A stretch of DNA of 64,000 bases from an uncultured Clostridia bacterium (GTDB taxonomy: Bacteria; Bacillota; Clostridia; TANB77; CAG-508): NCBI GenBank assembly GCA_928721915.1, contig CAKMVZ010000001.1, positions 186,001-250,000 on the forward strand, in the 5' to 3' direction. The position numbers were made by a program, and so were the translations under genes. A model generated the notes under the pieces. The model made no database searches and was not told where the DNA came from. It saw only the letters and a list, made by a program, of their open reading frames with translations. Positions 8,306 through 18,187 of the stretch are shown here, one piece after another. Position 1 is the first letter of the stretch. The number at the start of each line of letters is the position of its first letter.

Positions 8306-8881
8306 TTGAGAAAGATAGGTAATATAAGAAAACAAAGAGTTAATTTTGGATCAAATTTATTAGTTGCAGTATTGTTAATTATTGCTTTTATAATTATATA
8401 TTTTTTACAGGCAAATGTATTTTCAAATTTTACAATTGCAGGAATTAAGCCTAATTTATTTATTATTTTTATATTGATAATTGGTCTTTTTGGAAATAAT
8501 TTTTTAAGTATATTATTTAGCATAATTTGTGGAATTTGGCTAGATTCATTATATAGTGAGTCTATAGGAATTACTTCAGCAATATTATGCTTAATTGGAT
8601 TTATGGCAACTTGGTTTGATTCATTATGGTCAAAAGATGAAAAAATTTCAATAGTTATAATGGTTTTTATTGCTACTTTTATATTTGAATTTGGAAGTTA
8701 TTTTTTAAAATCAATAATATTTGATTTTGAAATAGAAATAAAGATATTTTTTAAAATCCTAGCATTAGAGGAATTATATAATGTTTTACTTACTATTATT
8801 TTCTTTGGTTTAATAAAAAAATTAGGATATGGTATGGAAAGAAAATTAAAGAGAACAAATATGTATACAGTTGAATTATAG
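8306..8881 (+). CDS. mreD: Rod shape-determining protein MreD
   Basis: A 191-residue multi-helix membrane protein directly after mreC, with AAGGAGG before a TTG start. About five hydrophobic helices, the ANVFSNFTIAGIKPNL region and CGIWLDSLYSESIG are typical of MreD. It is a small integral partner of MreC. Sequence conservation in MreD is weak, so position in the mre operon is part of the evidence. Confidence 0.92.
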   Translation: MRKIGNIRKQRVNFGSNLLVAVLLIIAFIIIYFLQANVFSNFTIAGIKPNLFIIFILIIGLFGNNFLSILFSIICGIWLDSLYSESIGITSAILCLIGFMATWFDSLWSKDEKISIVIMVFIATFIFEFGSYFLKSIIFDFEIEIKIFFKILALEELYNVLLTIIFFGLIKKLGYGMERKLKRTNMYTVEL

Positions 8882-8906
8882 ATTGATATTTGTAAGAAGG
8901 GATGTT

Positions 8907-11063
8907 ATGAATTTTAAGAAAAACATTAAAATAAAAAAACAAAAAGTTCATAAAGTTAAACAGCGCAAACAAGTAAAAAAAATTGATACAAATGTTAGAT
9001 TTAATATTTTATCAATTTTGGTATATGTTTGTGGAGTTATCATTCTTGCGAGGTTATTTTCACTTCAAATAGTAAATGGAGCTTCTTATAGGGAAACTTC
9101 AAATACAAGGATTTCTAGAGAAACAACAATTGAAGCAACTAGAGGAAATATATTAGATAGAAATGGAACTGTTTTAGTTTCTTCTGAAATGACATTTTCA
9201 TTAGAAATGTATAAAAGTAAATCAGATGATGAGAGCTTAAATTCATCAATAGCTCTAATGACTGAAATTTTAGAAAAAAATGGAGATACATATACTGATA
9301 ATTTTCCAATAAGTATTGAGCCTTTTGCTTATAATTTTTCATCTGATGAGGAATTAAAAGAATGGAAAAAAAAATATGATATACCAGAGGAAGCATCACC
9401 AGAAGAAGCATTTTATATTTTTAGAGATAAATATGAAATAAATAGTGATGATATTCATGAAATTAGAAGAATTTTAGCTATTAGATATGAGATAACAACT
9501 GTAGGTTATTCTGCAATAAGGTCTCTTCCAATTTCAGATAGTATTTCAAGAGAAAGTGCTGTTCAAATACAAGAAAATAGTCTTGATTTAACTGGATTTA
9601 ATGTTGTAACTGATTCGCAAAGAGTATATTATATGGGAAGTTTAGCTTCACATATTTTAGGATATATGGGTAGAATTTCAGAAAGTGATGAAAAAAGATT
9701 AGCTTCTCAAGGTGATACTTATGAATATGCATCAGATGATAGAATTGGTAAAACTGGTATAGAAAGAGTTTTTGAAAAATATTTAAGAGGGCAAGATGGA
9801 ATAAAGCAGATTGATATGGATGTAAATGGTACTATTACAGGAGAGTATGTTACTCAAGAAGCAATAGGTGGATCAGATGTTGTTTTAACAATTGACGCAA
9901 ATCTTCAATCAGTTTTAGAAAGTTCGCTTTCACAATGTATATCAAATATTCGAAATGGTGCTTATAGTTCTGTTTATGAGGCAAAAGGTGGAGCTGCAGT
10001 TGTTGTAGATGTTAATACAGGAGATATTTTGGCAATGGCAAGTAATCCAGATTATTCTCCACAAATTATGTATGATGGTATATCTAATGAACAATATGCT
10101 ATTTATGAATCACAGAAAGCATGGAATAATAAAGCAATTCAAGGAACTTATGCTCCAGGTTCTACTTTTAAAATGGTAACTGCAATTGCAGGGTTGGAAA
10201 CTGGTGCTATTACTCCAACTGAAAAAATTAATGATACAGGTGTTTATACAGATGCTGGATATCCACCAGCTAGATGTTGGTACTATAATAGTTATCATAG
10301 GGGACATGGACTTTTAAATGTTTCAGGAGCTATTCAAAAATCTTGTAATTATTATTTTTATGAAGTTGGAAGAAGAATTGGAATTGAAACATTAGCTCAA
10401 TATGCAAGTTATTTTGGGCTTGGAAGAAAAACTGGAGTTGAACTATTAAGTGAAGCATCTGGAAATTTAGCTTCAGGTGGAGAAGATTGGAATGTAGGGC
10501 AAACAATTAGAGCAGCTATAGGACAAAGTACAAATTCTTTTACTCCAATACAAATGGCAAAATATATTGCAATGATCGCAAATGGTGGAAATAAAATTGA
10601 TTTAACTATAATAAAAAATGTTATGAATTCAAATGGTGCAACTGTTTCAACTGATGAACTAAATAATTATGTTAAAGCAGAATTAGGTTTAGAAGATGAT
10701 ACTTCTCCAGATTTAACTTTAAATAGTTCTAATGTTCAAGTTGTAAAAGAAGCAATGAAATCTGTTGCAGAAGAAGGTGGAACTGCTTATTCGGTGTTCC
10801 GTAACTTTGGAATTGAAATTGGTGGAAAAACAGGTTCTGCTGAAACAACGAGTGAGGATGCGGGTGATGTAAATGCATGGTTTGTTGGTTTTGCTCCTTA
10901 TGATAATCCACAAATTGCAGTTGTTGTAGTTGTTGAAAATGGTGGCCATGGATACTATACAGCAGAAGTTGTAAAAGCTATTGTTCAAGAATATTTTGGT
11001 ACTAATGTTGAGGATGTTGTTGAAGATATGTCTGTTCAGTCAGAACAGGAAAAAATTAATTAA
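8907..11063 (+). CDS. Class B penicillin-binding protein 2 (elongation transpeptidase)
   Basis: A 718-residue protein whose start ATG 8907 follows AAGAAGGGA; an upstream in-frame extension overlapping mreD is unlikely. A Lys-rich cytoplasmic tail precedes one membrane helix (~36-55). The PBP dimer domain begins with RGNILDRNGTVL. The transpeptidase domain carries all catalytic motifs: GSTFK with active Ser419, SCN at 479-481 and KTG at 641-643. Located right after mreD it is the partner of RodA in side-wall synthesis (mrdA/pbpA type). RodA itself is not in this window. No CGG in phase. Confidence 0.95.
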   Translation: MNFKKNIKIKKQKVHKVKQRKQVKKIDTNVRFNILSILVYVCGVIILARLFSLQIVNGASYRETSNTRISRETTIEATRGNILDRNGTVLVSSEMTFSLEMYKSKSDDESLNSSIALMTEILEKNGDTYTDNFPISIEPFAYNFSSDEELKEWKKKYDIPEEASPEEAFYIFRDKYEINSDDIHEIRRILAIRYEITTVGYSAIRSLPISDSISRESAVQIQENSLDLTGFNVVTDSQRVYYMGSLASHILGYMGRISESDEKRLASQGDTYEYASDDRIGKTGIERVFEKYLRGQDGIKQIDMDVNGTITGEYVTQEAIGGSDVVLTIDANLQSVLESSLSQCISNIRNGAYSSVYEAKGGAAVVVDVNTGDILAMASNPDYSPQIMYDGISNEQYAIYESQKAWNNKAIQGTYAPGSTFKMVTAIAGLETGAITPTEKINDTGVYTDAGYPPARCWYYNSYHRGHGLLNVSGAIQKSCNYYFYEVGRRIGIETLAQYASYFGLGRKTGVELLSEASGNLASGGEDWNVGQTIRAAIGQSTNSFTPIQMAKYIAMIANGGNKIDLTIIKNVMNSNGATVSTDELNNYVKAELGLEDDTSPDLTLNSSNVQVVKEAMKSVAEEGGTAYSVFRNFGIEIGGKTGSAETTSEDAGDVNAWFVGFAPYDNPQIAVVVVVENGGHGYYTAEVVKAIVQEYFGTNVEDVVEDMSVQSEQEKIN

Positions 11064-11076
11064 GGAGGTCTAAAGT

Positions 11077-11682
11077 ATGCTTAATAATATTAAAATTACA
11101 CAAAATACAAATGAAATAATTCTTACAATGAATGTTGTTGCTGAAGTTGATATGTTATGTGAAGAATTAAAAGAAAAAGTTTCAAAACTAAAAGAATTTT
11201 ATCAAACAGCAAAGATTCCTATAAGAATTACAGGAAAATTATTTACTGATTCTGAGTGTGAAAGGATAAAAAAAATAATAAATGATGAAATTGAAGTTGA
11301 AATTAATTTTGACCAACCATCTGACCTTCTTGGACTACATGCTATTAAAAAAACTTTTCAAACTGAAACAGAAGTATCTGAAACAAAATATATTAAAGGC
11401 TCTATTCGATCAGGACAGATTGAAGAATATTCAGGTAGTATAGTTATAATGGGAGATGTAAATGCTGGAGCTGAAGTTATTGCTGGTGGAAATATTGCAA
11501 TTGTTGGAGCTTTAAGGGGGTTAGCCCATGCAGGAGCAAATGGAAATACAAAAGCTTTAATTACTGCAAATTATATTGATTCAACTCAAATTAGAATTGC
11601 GAATCAAGTAAAGGAAATTGAAGAAAGAATAGAAAAGTGCCCAGTTTGTACATTAAGTGGCAATGATATAAAAATAGCTTAA
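11077..11682 (+). CDS. minC: Septum site-determining protein MinC
   Basis: A 201-residue protein with TAAGGAGG before ATG. The N-terminal domain is weakly conserved. The C-terminal beta-helix is clear: SIRSGQIEEYSGSIVIMGDV, GAEVIAGGNIAIVGALRGLAHAGA, and TKALITANYIDSTQIRIA. MinC blocks FtsZ assembly away from midcell and normally works with MinD, which is not adjacent here. The last residues (CPVCTLSGNDIKIA) include two cysteines four residues apart, which is unusual for the family tail. It closes the mre cluster before a strong terminator. Confidence 0.93.
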   Translation: MLNNIKITQNTNEIILTMNVVAEVDMLCEELKEKVSKLKEFYQTAKIPIRITGKLFTDSECERIKKIINDEIEVEINFDQPSDLLGLHAIKKTFQTETEVSETKYIKGSIRSGQIEEYSGSIVIMGDVNAGAEVIAGGNIAIVGALRGLAHAGANGNTKALITANYIDSTQIRIANQVKEIEERIEKCPVCTLSGNDIKIA

Positions 11683-11685
11683 AAT

Positions 11686-11720
11686 AAAAATCTGCTCTTT
11701 TATAAGAGCAGATTTTTTTA
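11686..11720. terminator. Terminator after minC, also at the end of the small minus-strand operon
   Basis: AAATCTGCTCTT and AAGAGCAGATTT form a perfect 12-bp stem around TTAT, with T7 following. The stem sits between convergent transcripts and its T run overlaps the stop codon of the minus-strand gene. Confidence 0.9.
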
Positions 11721-11852
11721 AGTAAAGAGAAGAAGTAGGAGAATTATGTATAAAGAATAATCTTGATTTTTTTCTTGATATAGTAAAAAAATTAAACATA
11801 TTATTAAAATATCATCATCTTTAAAATTATTTAATGGAAATACATTAAGCAT
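11718..11852 (-). CDS. 44-residue hydrophobic protein, third gene of a small operon
   Basis: AAAGGATG eight bases before ATG. The product opens MLNVFPLNNFKDDD and has two short hydrophobic stretches (ILIICLIFLLYQE and SLYIILLLLLFT) split by a polar loop. Very short Leu-rich proteins with this bipartite shape are common in spore-forming Firmicutes, usually next to a small helical partner; their function is not known to me. It is the last gene of a three-gene minus-strand unit. Confidence 0.6.
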   Translation of the reverse strand: MLNVFPLNNFKDDDILIICLIFLLYQEKNQDYSLYIILLLLLFT

Positions 11853-11867
11853 TTTATTTACATCCTT

Positions 11868-12204
11868 TTAATTTATTTTAGAAAATAAATTAGAGTTTCC
11901 GCATGTCATCTGAATTAAGTATTTCTAGTACTTTTAGTAAATTTGCTATTTTTATGTATTGATCTAATTTTTTCTTTTTTTCTTCTCTTAAGAATGGTTT
12001 TAAAGAATATAATAAATTATTTCGAGGAGTATTCATGTCATTAATTTGATTAAATATTTTTTTGAATTTTATAATAGTATCTAAATCAAAATCAAAGTCT
12101 AAAGGACTTGATTCATTGCTGTCTCCAAATATTTTTCCAATATCTATATTTTTTTCTTTTAATATATTATTAAATTTGCTTATAACATCACTCATATTAT
12201 CCAT
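11868..12204 (-). CDS. Small helical protein, unknown (CGG +1 site near the C-terminus)
   Basis: 111 residues if shifted. Residues ~60-95 carry RNNLLYSLKPFLREEKKK and LDQYIKIANLLKVLEIL, a pattern found in many short uncharacterised Firmicutes proteins. Near the end an in-phase CGG (complement of 11899-11901) would be followed by two codons and a stop. The +1 reading gives Gly102 and nine further residues to a stop at 11868-11870, sixteen bases before the next gene. Either ending is short, so this site is weaker evidence for recoding than the others. GAAAGGA lies upstream of ATG 12204; an ATG three codons on is an alternative start. Confidence 0.6.
11898..11901 (-). other. CGG +1 recoding site (ATG C|GGA), minus strand
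   Basis: An in-phase CGG after ATG on the minus strand. Only a short tail depends on the shift: ten residues versus a zero-frame ending of three. Confidence 0.5.
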
Positions 12205-12228
12205 TATATTCTTAAAATCCTTTCATTT

Positions 12229-12354
12229 TTATTTTCCTTTTTGTTTATTTACGATTTCTTGAGCCTGCTTTAATTTTTCTTCAAGTTCTTTTTTATCCAT
12301 TTTAGAGAGCATATCTAGCAATTTGTTAAAATCCATATTGTTAATTTTATCCAT
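12229..12354 (-). CDS. 41-residue charged helical protein, first gene of the small operon
   Basis: A short ORF with AAAGGAATG upstream of ATG 12354. It begins MDKINNMDFNKLLDML and continues as a Lys/Glu amphipathic helix ending NKQKGK. Gene spacing to the next gene is 24 bases. The three tiny genes together look like one transcript, probably sporulation-linked by comparison with similar clusters in spore formers; this is inference. Confidence 0.6.
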   Translation of the reverse strand: MDKINNMDFNKLLDMLSKMDKKELEEKLKQAQEIVNKQKGK

Positions 12355-12580
12355 AAAAATTCATTCCTTTCATATAATTTATTAGTAAAGTATAAGTCTT
12401 TTTATTATTATATGCTTTAGTTCCGTAAAGTTTAACTTTTTACAAAATAAATTTAATAATAATTTTGAGTCGAAATTTGGTGAAAAATAATAAAAAATGT
12501 AAACTTATCTAATTAGACAAAAAAATTTCAAAAAACCTTATGAAATCTATGAAAAAAAGATAAGAAAATATCGAAAATAC

Positions 12581-12609
12581 TTGAAAAAGTTAACATAAAC
12601 GTTTATAAT
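12581..12609 (+). promoter_or_regulatory. Promoter P1 upstream of the first giant surface protein
   Basis: TTGAAA at 12581-12586 and TATAAT at 12604-12609, spacer 17. It leaves a leader of more than 200 bases. The 477-base gap 12355-12831 holds this, a second promoter and no gene. Confidence 0.65.
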
Positions 12610-12764
12610 ATATATTGTATGGGTTTAAATTTTTTACCTATAAAGTGATTATAAAAATGTAATCAAAATTTTATAAAAAATAATATAAATCCCAAATAAA
12701 ATATATCCGTACATTAATATTAAAATTTTAGAAAAAACTTACAAAATATTGCTATTGCTTAAAT

Positions 12765-12792
12765 TTGACAAATATAGTAGTATAGATATGAA
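12765..12792 (+). promoter_or_regulatory. Promoter P2 upstream of the first giant surface protein
   Basis: TTGACA at 12765-12770 and TATGAA at 12787-12792, spacer 16, about 40 bases before the start codon. Confidence 0.55.
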
Positions 12793-12831
12793 TAATTAGG
12801 GGTTTAAAAGTAAAATTGGAGGTAAGAAGAA

Positions 12832-15800
12832 ATGTTAAAAAGTAACTGGAAAATGAAGTTAATAGTCATGTTATTAATTTTTACGTTAACATTTTCTAAT
12901 TTTGCTCTGGTTGGCAAAACATTTGCAGCTTCTATATTTTCAGATGATAAAGGAGATACTGGAAGTGCTAATGTAGAATTTGACGCAAGTTTTATTGTAG
13001 AGCAAAATGAAGACTATACTGAACTTCAAGAACCTAATGAAGAATCAGATGCTCAAAATGCAGTAGTACAAGATGATTTGAAAAATCAAGAAACTAATTC
13101 ACTTAATGAAATAAATAATACTGCGATAGTTAATGAAACAGAAGTTACAGAAGAGACTGATAGTTCAAATGTAATAGACAATTCAGTAAATAATTTGTCT
13201 CAAACTGAAGAACAAGCTTCTGATGAAGAAACTAGAACAACTGAACAACTTTCAGGTGATGAAGAGGAAGTAAAAGATTTAATAGCAGATATTAATGATT
13301 CTAACTTGAAAATTAAGTTAAAAGTAAAAGTTTCTAATATTGGCTATTTGAAAAATGCAAAAATTATTCTTGGAAATGGAGAAGAGCTAAATTTTGGAAT
13401 TGACTCAAATAATTTTGAAAATAATATGGTTCAAAAATTTGAGAACAATAATGTAGAATTAGTTCAGATGAATGCTAATTCCGAAGCTGAAATTATATTT
13501 CCAATTTATTATTTAAATAATCAATATATGGAATTAAATAATGTTTCAAAATCAAATGTTATTAAATTTGAAGGAACATATGTTGATGATGATAAAGAAA
13601 TTTCAGTTTCAAAAGAAGTTAATTTATCTTTAGCTTGGAAAGATAATAGAGAAGTAAAAGTTTCTTCAGAAGTTACAAAATATGTTAATTTTTCTGTAAA
13701 TGGAGAAAATGGAGTAATACTTCAAACTTTAGTTAAAGCTGATAATTCTACTGAAAAAAATAAATTACCAGTAGATAACTTAGCTCTTGACATTCAGGTA
13801 CCAGTTGTAAATAGAGTACAACCAGAAACAGTAAAAGTAGTTGCATCTTCATTAATAGCTACATCTGGAAAAGATATAAGTAATTTAGAATTTAATAGTG
13901 ATAACTGGAGTTATGATTCAGAAAATAATAAATTAAGTATTAATGTTAAAAATAATCCAGAACTTGTATCTATTCAAAATGAAGGTGATGTTTTAATAGA
14001 TGAAACAGCTGAGAAAGTTGAAGCTTATTATGTTGGTTCAGGAGTAGATGAATTTTTAGTTACATATGTATATAAAGGTGTATCTTTAGAAAATACTGAA
14101 ATTACTTCTAATATTACATCTACATATAATATGTATGGTGGAACAAGCTTAACTTCAAAAGAAGAGAAAACTTATACATTAACTCAAGAAATAGGTGATA
14201 TAGTTACATTTTCTACAGAGACGTCAACAAAATCTGTATCAAAAGCATATACATATTTAAATTATAATAATCCAGATGATAAATATGAGATTGAAATTGA
14301 TAATAAATTAATTTTTAACATTTCTTATAAAGATATAGTAAATGGTTTATATTATGAAGATACTACAAACTATTACATTACAAATACAGGTGAAAGTATT
14401 GCACAAAATGATTTATATTACAAAAACTTAAAAGTAAGTAAAAATAATTTTAATGAAATACTTGGAGAAAATGGATTTATAAATATTTTTGATAATAATG
14501 GAAATCTTCTAGCTACAATAAATAATACAACTGAAGCTACAGAGGATGAAAATTATGAAGTTAATTTAAGTAATTCTGATATAAGATGGATTAAAATTGA
14601 GACTTCTAATCCGATTGCAGAAGGAAATTTAAATATAACAACGATTAGAGCGTATAAAGATGTTGGCTTTGACAAAGTAACTTATAGAAATTTCGATAAA
14701 ATAAATATTAATTCTATAGCAAGAGCAAGGTATACTGATGTAAATGATTTAGTTGATTGTGGAACTGCTACTACAGAAGTTAAATTAGAAAATACTTCTT
14801 CAAATGCAGTTTTAAATATAGGACAAGAAATTTTATCAACTTTAGCTACAAATAATAATGTAGAAATTAAAATAGAGTTTAATAATGATAAAGTTACATC
14901 AGATGTTTATGGAAATTCAGAATTTATAATTAAAATGCCTGAATATATAGATTCACTTGAAATTACAGATTACAGTATAGTTTATGGAGAAGGATTAGAA
15001 ATTTCAAATGTAGAATTATATGAACAAGATGGTAGAATATTTGCTAAAATTAATGTAACTGGTGTTCAAAGTCATTTAAGTTCAGGTATTGTTTCAAATG
15101 GTACAAATATAGTATTAAATGCAAATATAAAAGTTAATTTATATGCGCCTGCTATGGAAACAAATTTTGAATTAAATTATACAAATAGTGAAGCAACAAG
15201 TTATGCATCAGAAAAAGATGGTTTAGGTTATAATACAGCTTTGGTAAAATATTCTGCACCAAGTGGAGTTGTTTCAGTAAATAGTATTTCAGAATATAAT
15301 GAAAATGGAGATACAGTTTCATCTGTAAAACAGGGAACAGTAATTGGTGATTTAGATATTTATTCAAAATCAAGAACTGCGACAATGGAATTAATTATAA
15401 TGAACAATGAAGCAAATATTGTTTCAAATATAGCTATTTTGGGTAGAACAATGTTTGTCGATAATAAAGATATATTAACAAATGAAGACTTAGGAACTAC
15501 TATAAATGCTCCAATGATTTCAGGAATTTCTAGTGATACAAACAATGGAGCAGATTTTACAATATATTATTCTACAAATGAAAATGCAACAAAAGATTTA
15601 AATGATGCAGCAAATGGATGGACAACACAAGTTACAGATTGGAGTACGATTAAATCATACTTAATTGTTCCAAATGATCCAAATTATGTATTAAATGTAG
15701 CTCAAAAGTTACGTTTTGTATATGAGTTTACAATTCCAGAAAATTTACCACATAATGAAGATGTATATGGAACTTTTGGAACATACTATACAAATAATAC

Positions 15801-18186
15801 AGATGTTGCAACAGTTGATGAATTTTCAGTTGCAGATTTAGTAGGATTAAGTACAGGTGTAGGTCCTGAATTATCTATTGAATCTACAGTAGATTCAACT
15901 ACTATAAATGAATTTGAAGAGTTTAAAATGACAACAGTTGTAAAAAATACAGGAGAGGTAGCAGCTAAAAATGTAGTTGTTACAGTACCAATTCCAGAAT
16001 TCACAACTTATATAGATAGTTTAGTTGATAATGAAAATGTAGTTACTGAAGCTAATAAAGAAAATTCAAATAATATAACTTATACTTTGGATGAATTAGA
16101 AGTTGGAGGAGAATTTACAATAGTTACTACATTTGAGGTTCAAGAAATTTACACAGATAATATTCCTCCTGAATCATTACATGATCCAAACTATGTTCCA
16201 GAAGAAATTCAAGAACATAAAATAGAAGTATATTCAACAGTTACTGCAGATGATTTTGGAACAACTCTAAAATCTAGTGAGATTGAAATAACAGTTACAG
16301 ATGCTAAAATGAGAATTCAAATTATAGATGTAGTTGAGGCTGATAGAGGAACTTTAAAAGTTGGAGATCAAGTTATTTTAAATATAGTTGTATCTAATTT
16401 AACAAAAGAAGATTTTACAAATGTAGAACTTAGTGCTTATATTGATGAAGCACTTAATGTACAGAAATTAGAAACATATGATGAGGAAAATAACTTGTTG
16501 AATGTTGGAAGTTTTGATGAAACAACTAGAACATATTCATGGTCTATAGATAAACTAGCTGCAGGAGATTCTCAAACTTTTGTTATATACTTAGAAGCTG
16601 GAAGCCTTGCTGGAACAGAACTTTCTAGAAATGCTGAGTTTAAGGTAAAAGGAATGGCAGAAGGAATAGAAGAATATGAATCAGAAGCATTTAATATGAA
16701 GCTTGGTAGATCAAGTATTTTAGTAAAACAAACAACAAATACTACAAATTCTTATGTTAAAGAAGGAGAAACAATAGAATATGTATTTAGTATAACAAAT
16801 GAAGGACCTGTTATTGCAAAATCAGTTACTTTAACAGATTATATTCCAGAAGGATTGATTGTTAATGAAATAAGATATGAAGTTAATGGCCAACTTGTAA
16901 AACAATCAATGTCTGAAGCTGAAGAAGCAACAGTTACTATTTCAGTTGAAGCAGGTGAAACAAAAGATGTAACAGTTGTTGCGGTAGCTCAAAATTTAAA
17001 TGGAGTTCAAGAATTATCTGTTACTAATAGGGGAAGTATTACTGTAGAAGGTGAGACAATAGAAGCTAACAGCATAACTCATATAATAGAATCTACAGGA
17101 GCAGGAACTACAATAGGTGAGTCTTCATCTGGAGATGCAAGTTCATCTACTTCTTCAGATAGTGATTTACTAAAAACATATAATATAGAAGGTGTTGCTT
17201 GGGTTGATTCTAATGGAGATGGTGCAAGAGGTGAACAAGAAGAATTATTAAAAGGAGTAAATGCTACATTAGTAAATTCAGATACTGGAGTTATAATGCA
17301 AACAGCAGTTACAAATTCTGAGGGCGCTTATAAATTTACAGGGGTACAAAATGGAAATTACATAATAATATTTGATTATGACACGGTTTTATATACAGTT
17401 ACAACTTATCATAAAGAAAATGTTGCTTCAAATATTAACTCAGATGTTATTTCAAGTAAGATTGAGCAAGATGGTAAGCTTAGAAATGGAGCTGTAACTG
17501 ATGTTATTACAATTAATGAAGGAAGTATTTCAAATATAGATATCGGTTTAATGGAAGCTATGAAATTTGATTTGAGCTTAAGTATGGGAGTTTCTCAAAT
17601 AACAGTTCAAAATACTCAAGGAACTAAAACAAAAAGTTATAATTTAGATACTTATACAAAAACTGAAATTTCACAAAGATTTATAGCTGGTTCAGAAATA
17701 TATATTGAATATACACTTACAGTAAAAAATGAAGGTGAAGTATCAGGATATGCTTCAAGCATTGTTGATTATATACCAGAAGGAATGAACTTTAATTCAA
17801 GTTTAAATTCTAATTGGTATACAGGAAATGATGGTAACTTATATACAACAGCATTAGAAAATACTGAGATAGCACCAGGAGAAAGTAAAACATTGACATT
17901 AATTCTTTCAAAAACAATGACAAATGAAAATACAGGAACTGTTTCAAATACAGCAGAAATTGCTAGTGATTATAATATTTACGGAATATCTGATATTGAT
18001 TCAACTCCAGGAAATAATAATCAAAATGAAGACGATTTTGCAAGAGTTGATAATATCCTTACAGTTGGAACTGGTGGAGTATGGATTTATATTTCAGTAA
18101 CTGTAACAACAGCTCTGTTAGTTGGAACGGCAGTATTTATAATTATATTAAAAAGAAAAAATAAAGTAATAAAAGGGGGTGTTTAA
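12832..18186 (+). CDS. Giant membrane-anchored surface protein with DUF11 and SdrD-B-like domains
   Basis: 1784 residues, starting after TTGGAGGT. A signal peptide (hydrophobic ~10-30, ending FAAS) is followed by an acidic Glu/Asn-rich segment to ~150 and a long beta-rich head. From ~1010 on there are DUF11-type repeats, recognisable by VKNTGEVAAKNVVVTVPIP, ITNEGPVIAKSVTLTDYIPEG and VKNEGEVSGYASSIVDYIPEG. Between the last two lies an SdrD-B/Cna-B-like domain with WVDSNGDGARGEQEE. The C-terminus is a membrane helix (~1749-1772) and a Lys-rich tail with no LPxTG. It is probably an extended adhesin or stalk protein held by its membrane helix. It ends two bases before the next giant gene begins, so the pair is co-transcribed. 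No in-phase CGG in 1784 codons. Confidence 0.85.
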   Translation: MLKSNWKMKLIVMLLIFTLTFSNFALVGKTFAASIFSDDKGDTGSANVEFDASFIVEQNEDYTELQEPNEESDAQNAVVQDDLKNQETNSLNEINNTAIVNETEVTEETDSSNVIDNSVNNLSQTEEQASDEETRTTEQLSGDEEEVKDLIADINDSNLKIKLKVKVSNIGYLKNAKIILGNGEELNFGIDSNNFENNMVQKFENNNVELVQMNANSEAEIIFPIYYLNNQYMELNNVSKSNVIKFEGTYVDDDKEISVSKEVNLSLAWKDNREVKVSSEVTKYVNFSVNGENGVILQTLVKADNSTEKNKLPVDNLALDIQVPVVNRVQPETVKVVASSLIATSGKDISNLEFNSDNWSYDSENNKLSINVKNNPELVSIQNEGDVLIDETAEKVEAYYVGSGVDEFLVTYVYKGVSLENTEITSNITSTYNMYGGTSLTSKEEKTYTLTQEIGDIVTFSTETSTKSVSKAYTYLNYNNPDDKYEIEIDNKLIFNISYKDIVNGLYYEDTTNYYITNTGESIAQNDLYYKNLKVSKNNFNEILGENGFINIFDNNGNLLATINNTTEATEDENYEVNLSNSDIRWIKIETSNPIAEGNLNITTIRAYKDVGFDKVTYRNFDKININSIARARYTDVNDLVDCGTATTEVKLENTSSNAVLNIGQEILSTLATNNNVEIKIEFNNDKVTSDVYGNSEFIIKMPEYIDSLEITDYSIVYGEGLEISNVELYEQDGRIFAKINVTGVQSHLSSGIVSNGTNIVLNANIKVNLYAPAMETNFELNYTNSEATSYASEKDGLGYNTALVKYSAPSGVVSVNSISEYNENGDTVSSVKQGTVIGDLDIYSKSRTATMELIIMNNEANIVSNIAILGRTMFVDNKDILTNEDLGTTINAPMISGISSDTNNGADFTIYYSTNENATKDLNDAANGWTTQVTDWSTIKSYLIVPNDPNYVLNVAQKLRFVYEFTIPENLPHNEDVYGTFGTYYTNNTDVATVDEFSVADLVGLSTGVGPELSIESTVDSTTINEFEEFKMTTVVKNTGEVAAKNVVVTVPIPEFTTYIDSLVDNENVVTEANKENSNNITYTLDELEVGGEFTIVTTFEVQEIYTDNIPPESLHDPNYVPEEIQEHKIEVYSTVTADDFGTTLKSSEIEITVTDAKMRIQIIDVVEADRGTLKVGDQVILNIVVSNLTKEDFTNVELSAYIDEALNVQKLETYDEENNLLNVGSFDETTRTYSWSIDKLAAGDSQTFVIYLEAGSLAGTELSRNAEFKVKGMAEGIEEYESEAFNMKLGRSSILVKQTTNTTNSYVKEGETIEYVFSITNEGPVIAKSVTLTDYIPEGLIVNEIRYEVNGQLVKQSMSEAEEATVTISVEAGETKDVTVVAVAQNLNGVQELSVTNRGSITVEGETIEANSITHIIESTGAGTTIGESSSGDASSSTSSDSDLLKTYNIEGVAWVDSNGDGARGEQEELLKGVNATLVNSDTGVIMQTAVTNSEGAYKFTGVQNGNYIIIFDYDTVLYTVTTYHKENVASNINSDVISSKIEQDGKLRNGAVTDVITINEGSISNIDIGLMEAMKFDLSLSMGVSQITVQNTQGTKTKSYNLDTYTKTEISQRFIAGSEIYIEYTLTVKNEGEVSGYASSIVDYIPEGMNFNSSLNSNWYTGNDGNLYTTALENTEIAPGESKTLTLILSKTMTNENTGTVSNTAEIASDYNIYGISDIDSTPGNNNQNEDDFARVDNILTVGTGGVWIYISVTVTTALLVGTAVFIIILKRKNKVIKGGV

Positions 18187-18187
18187 T

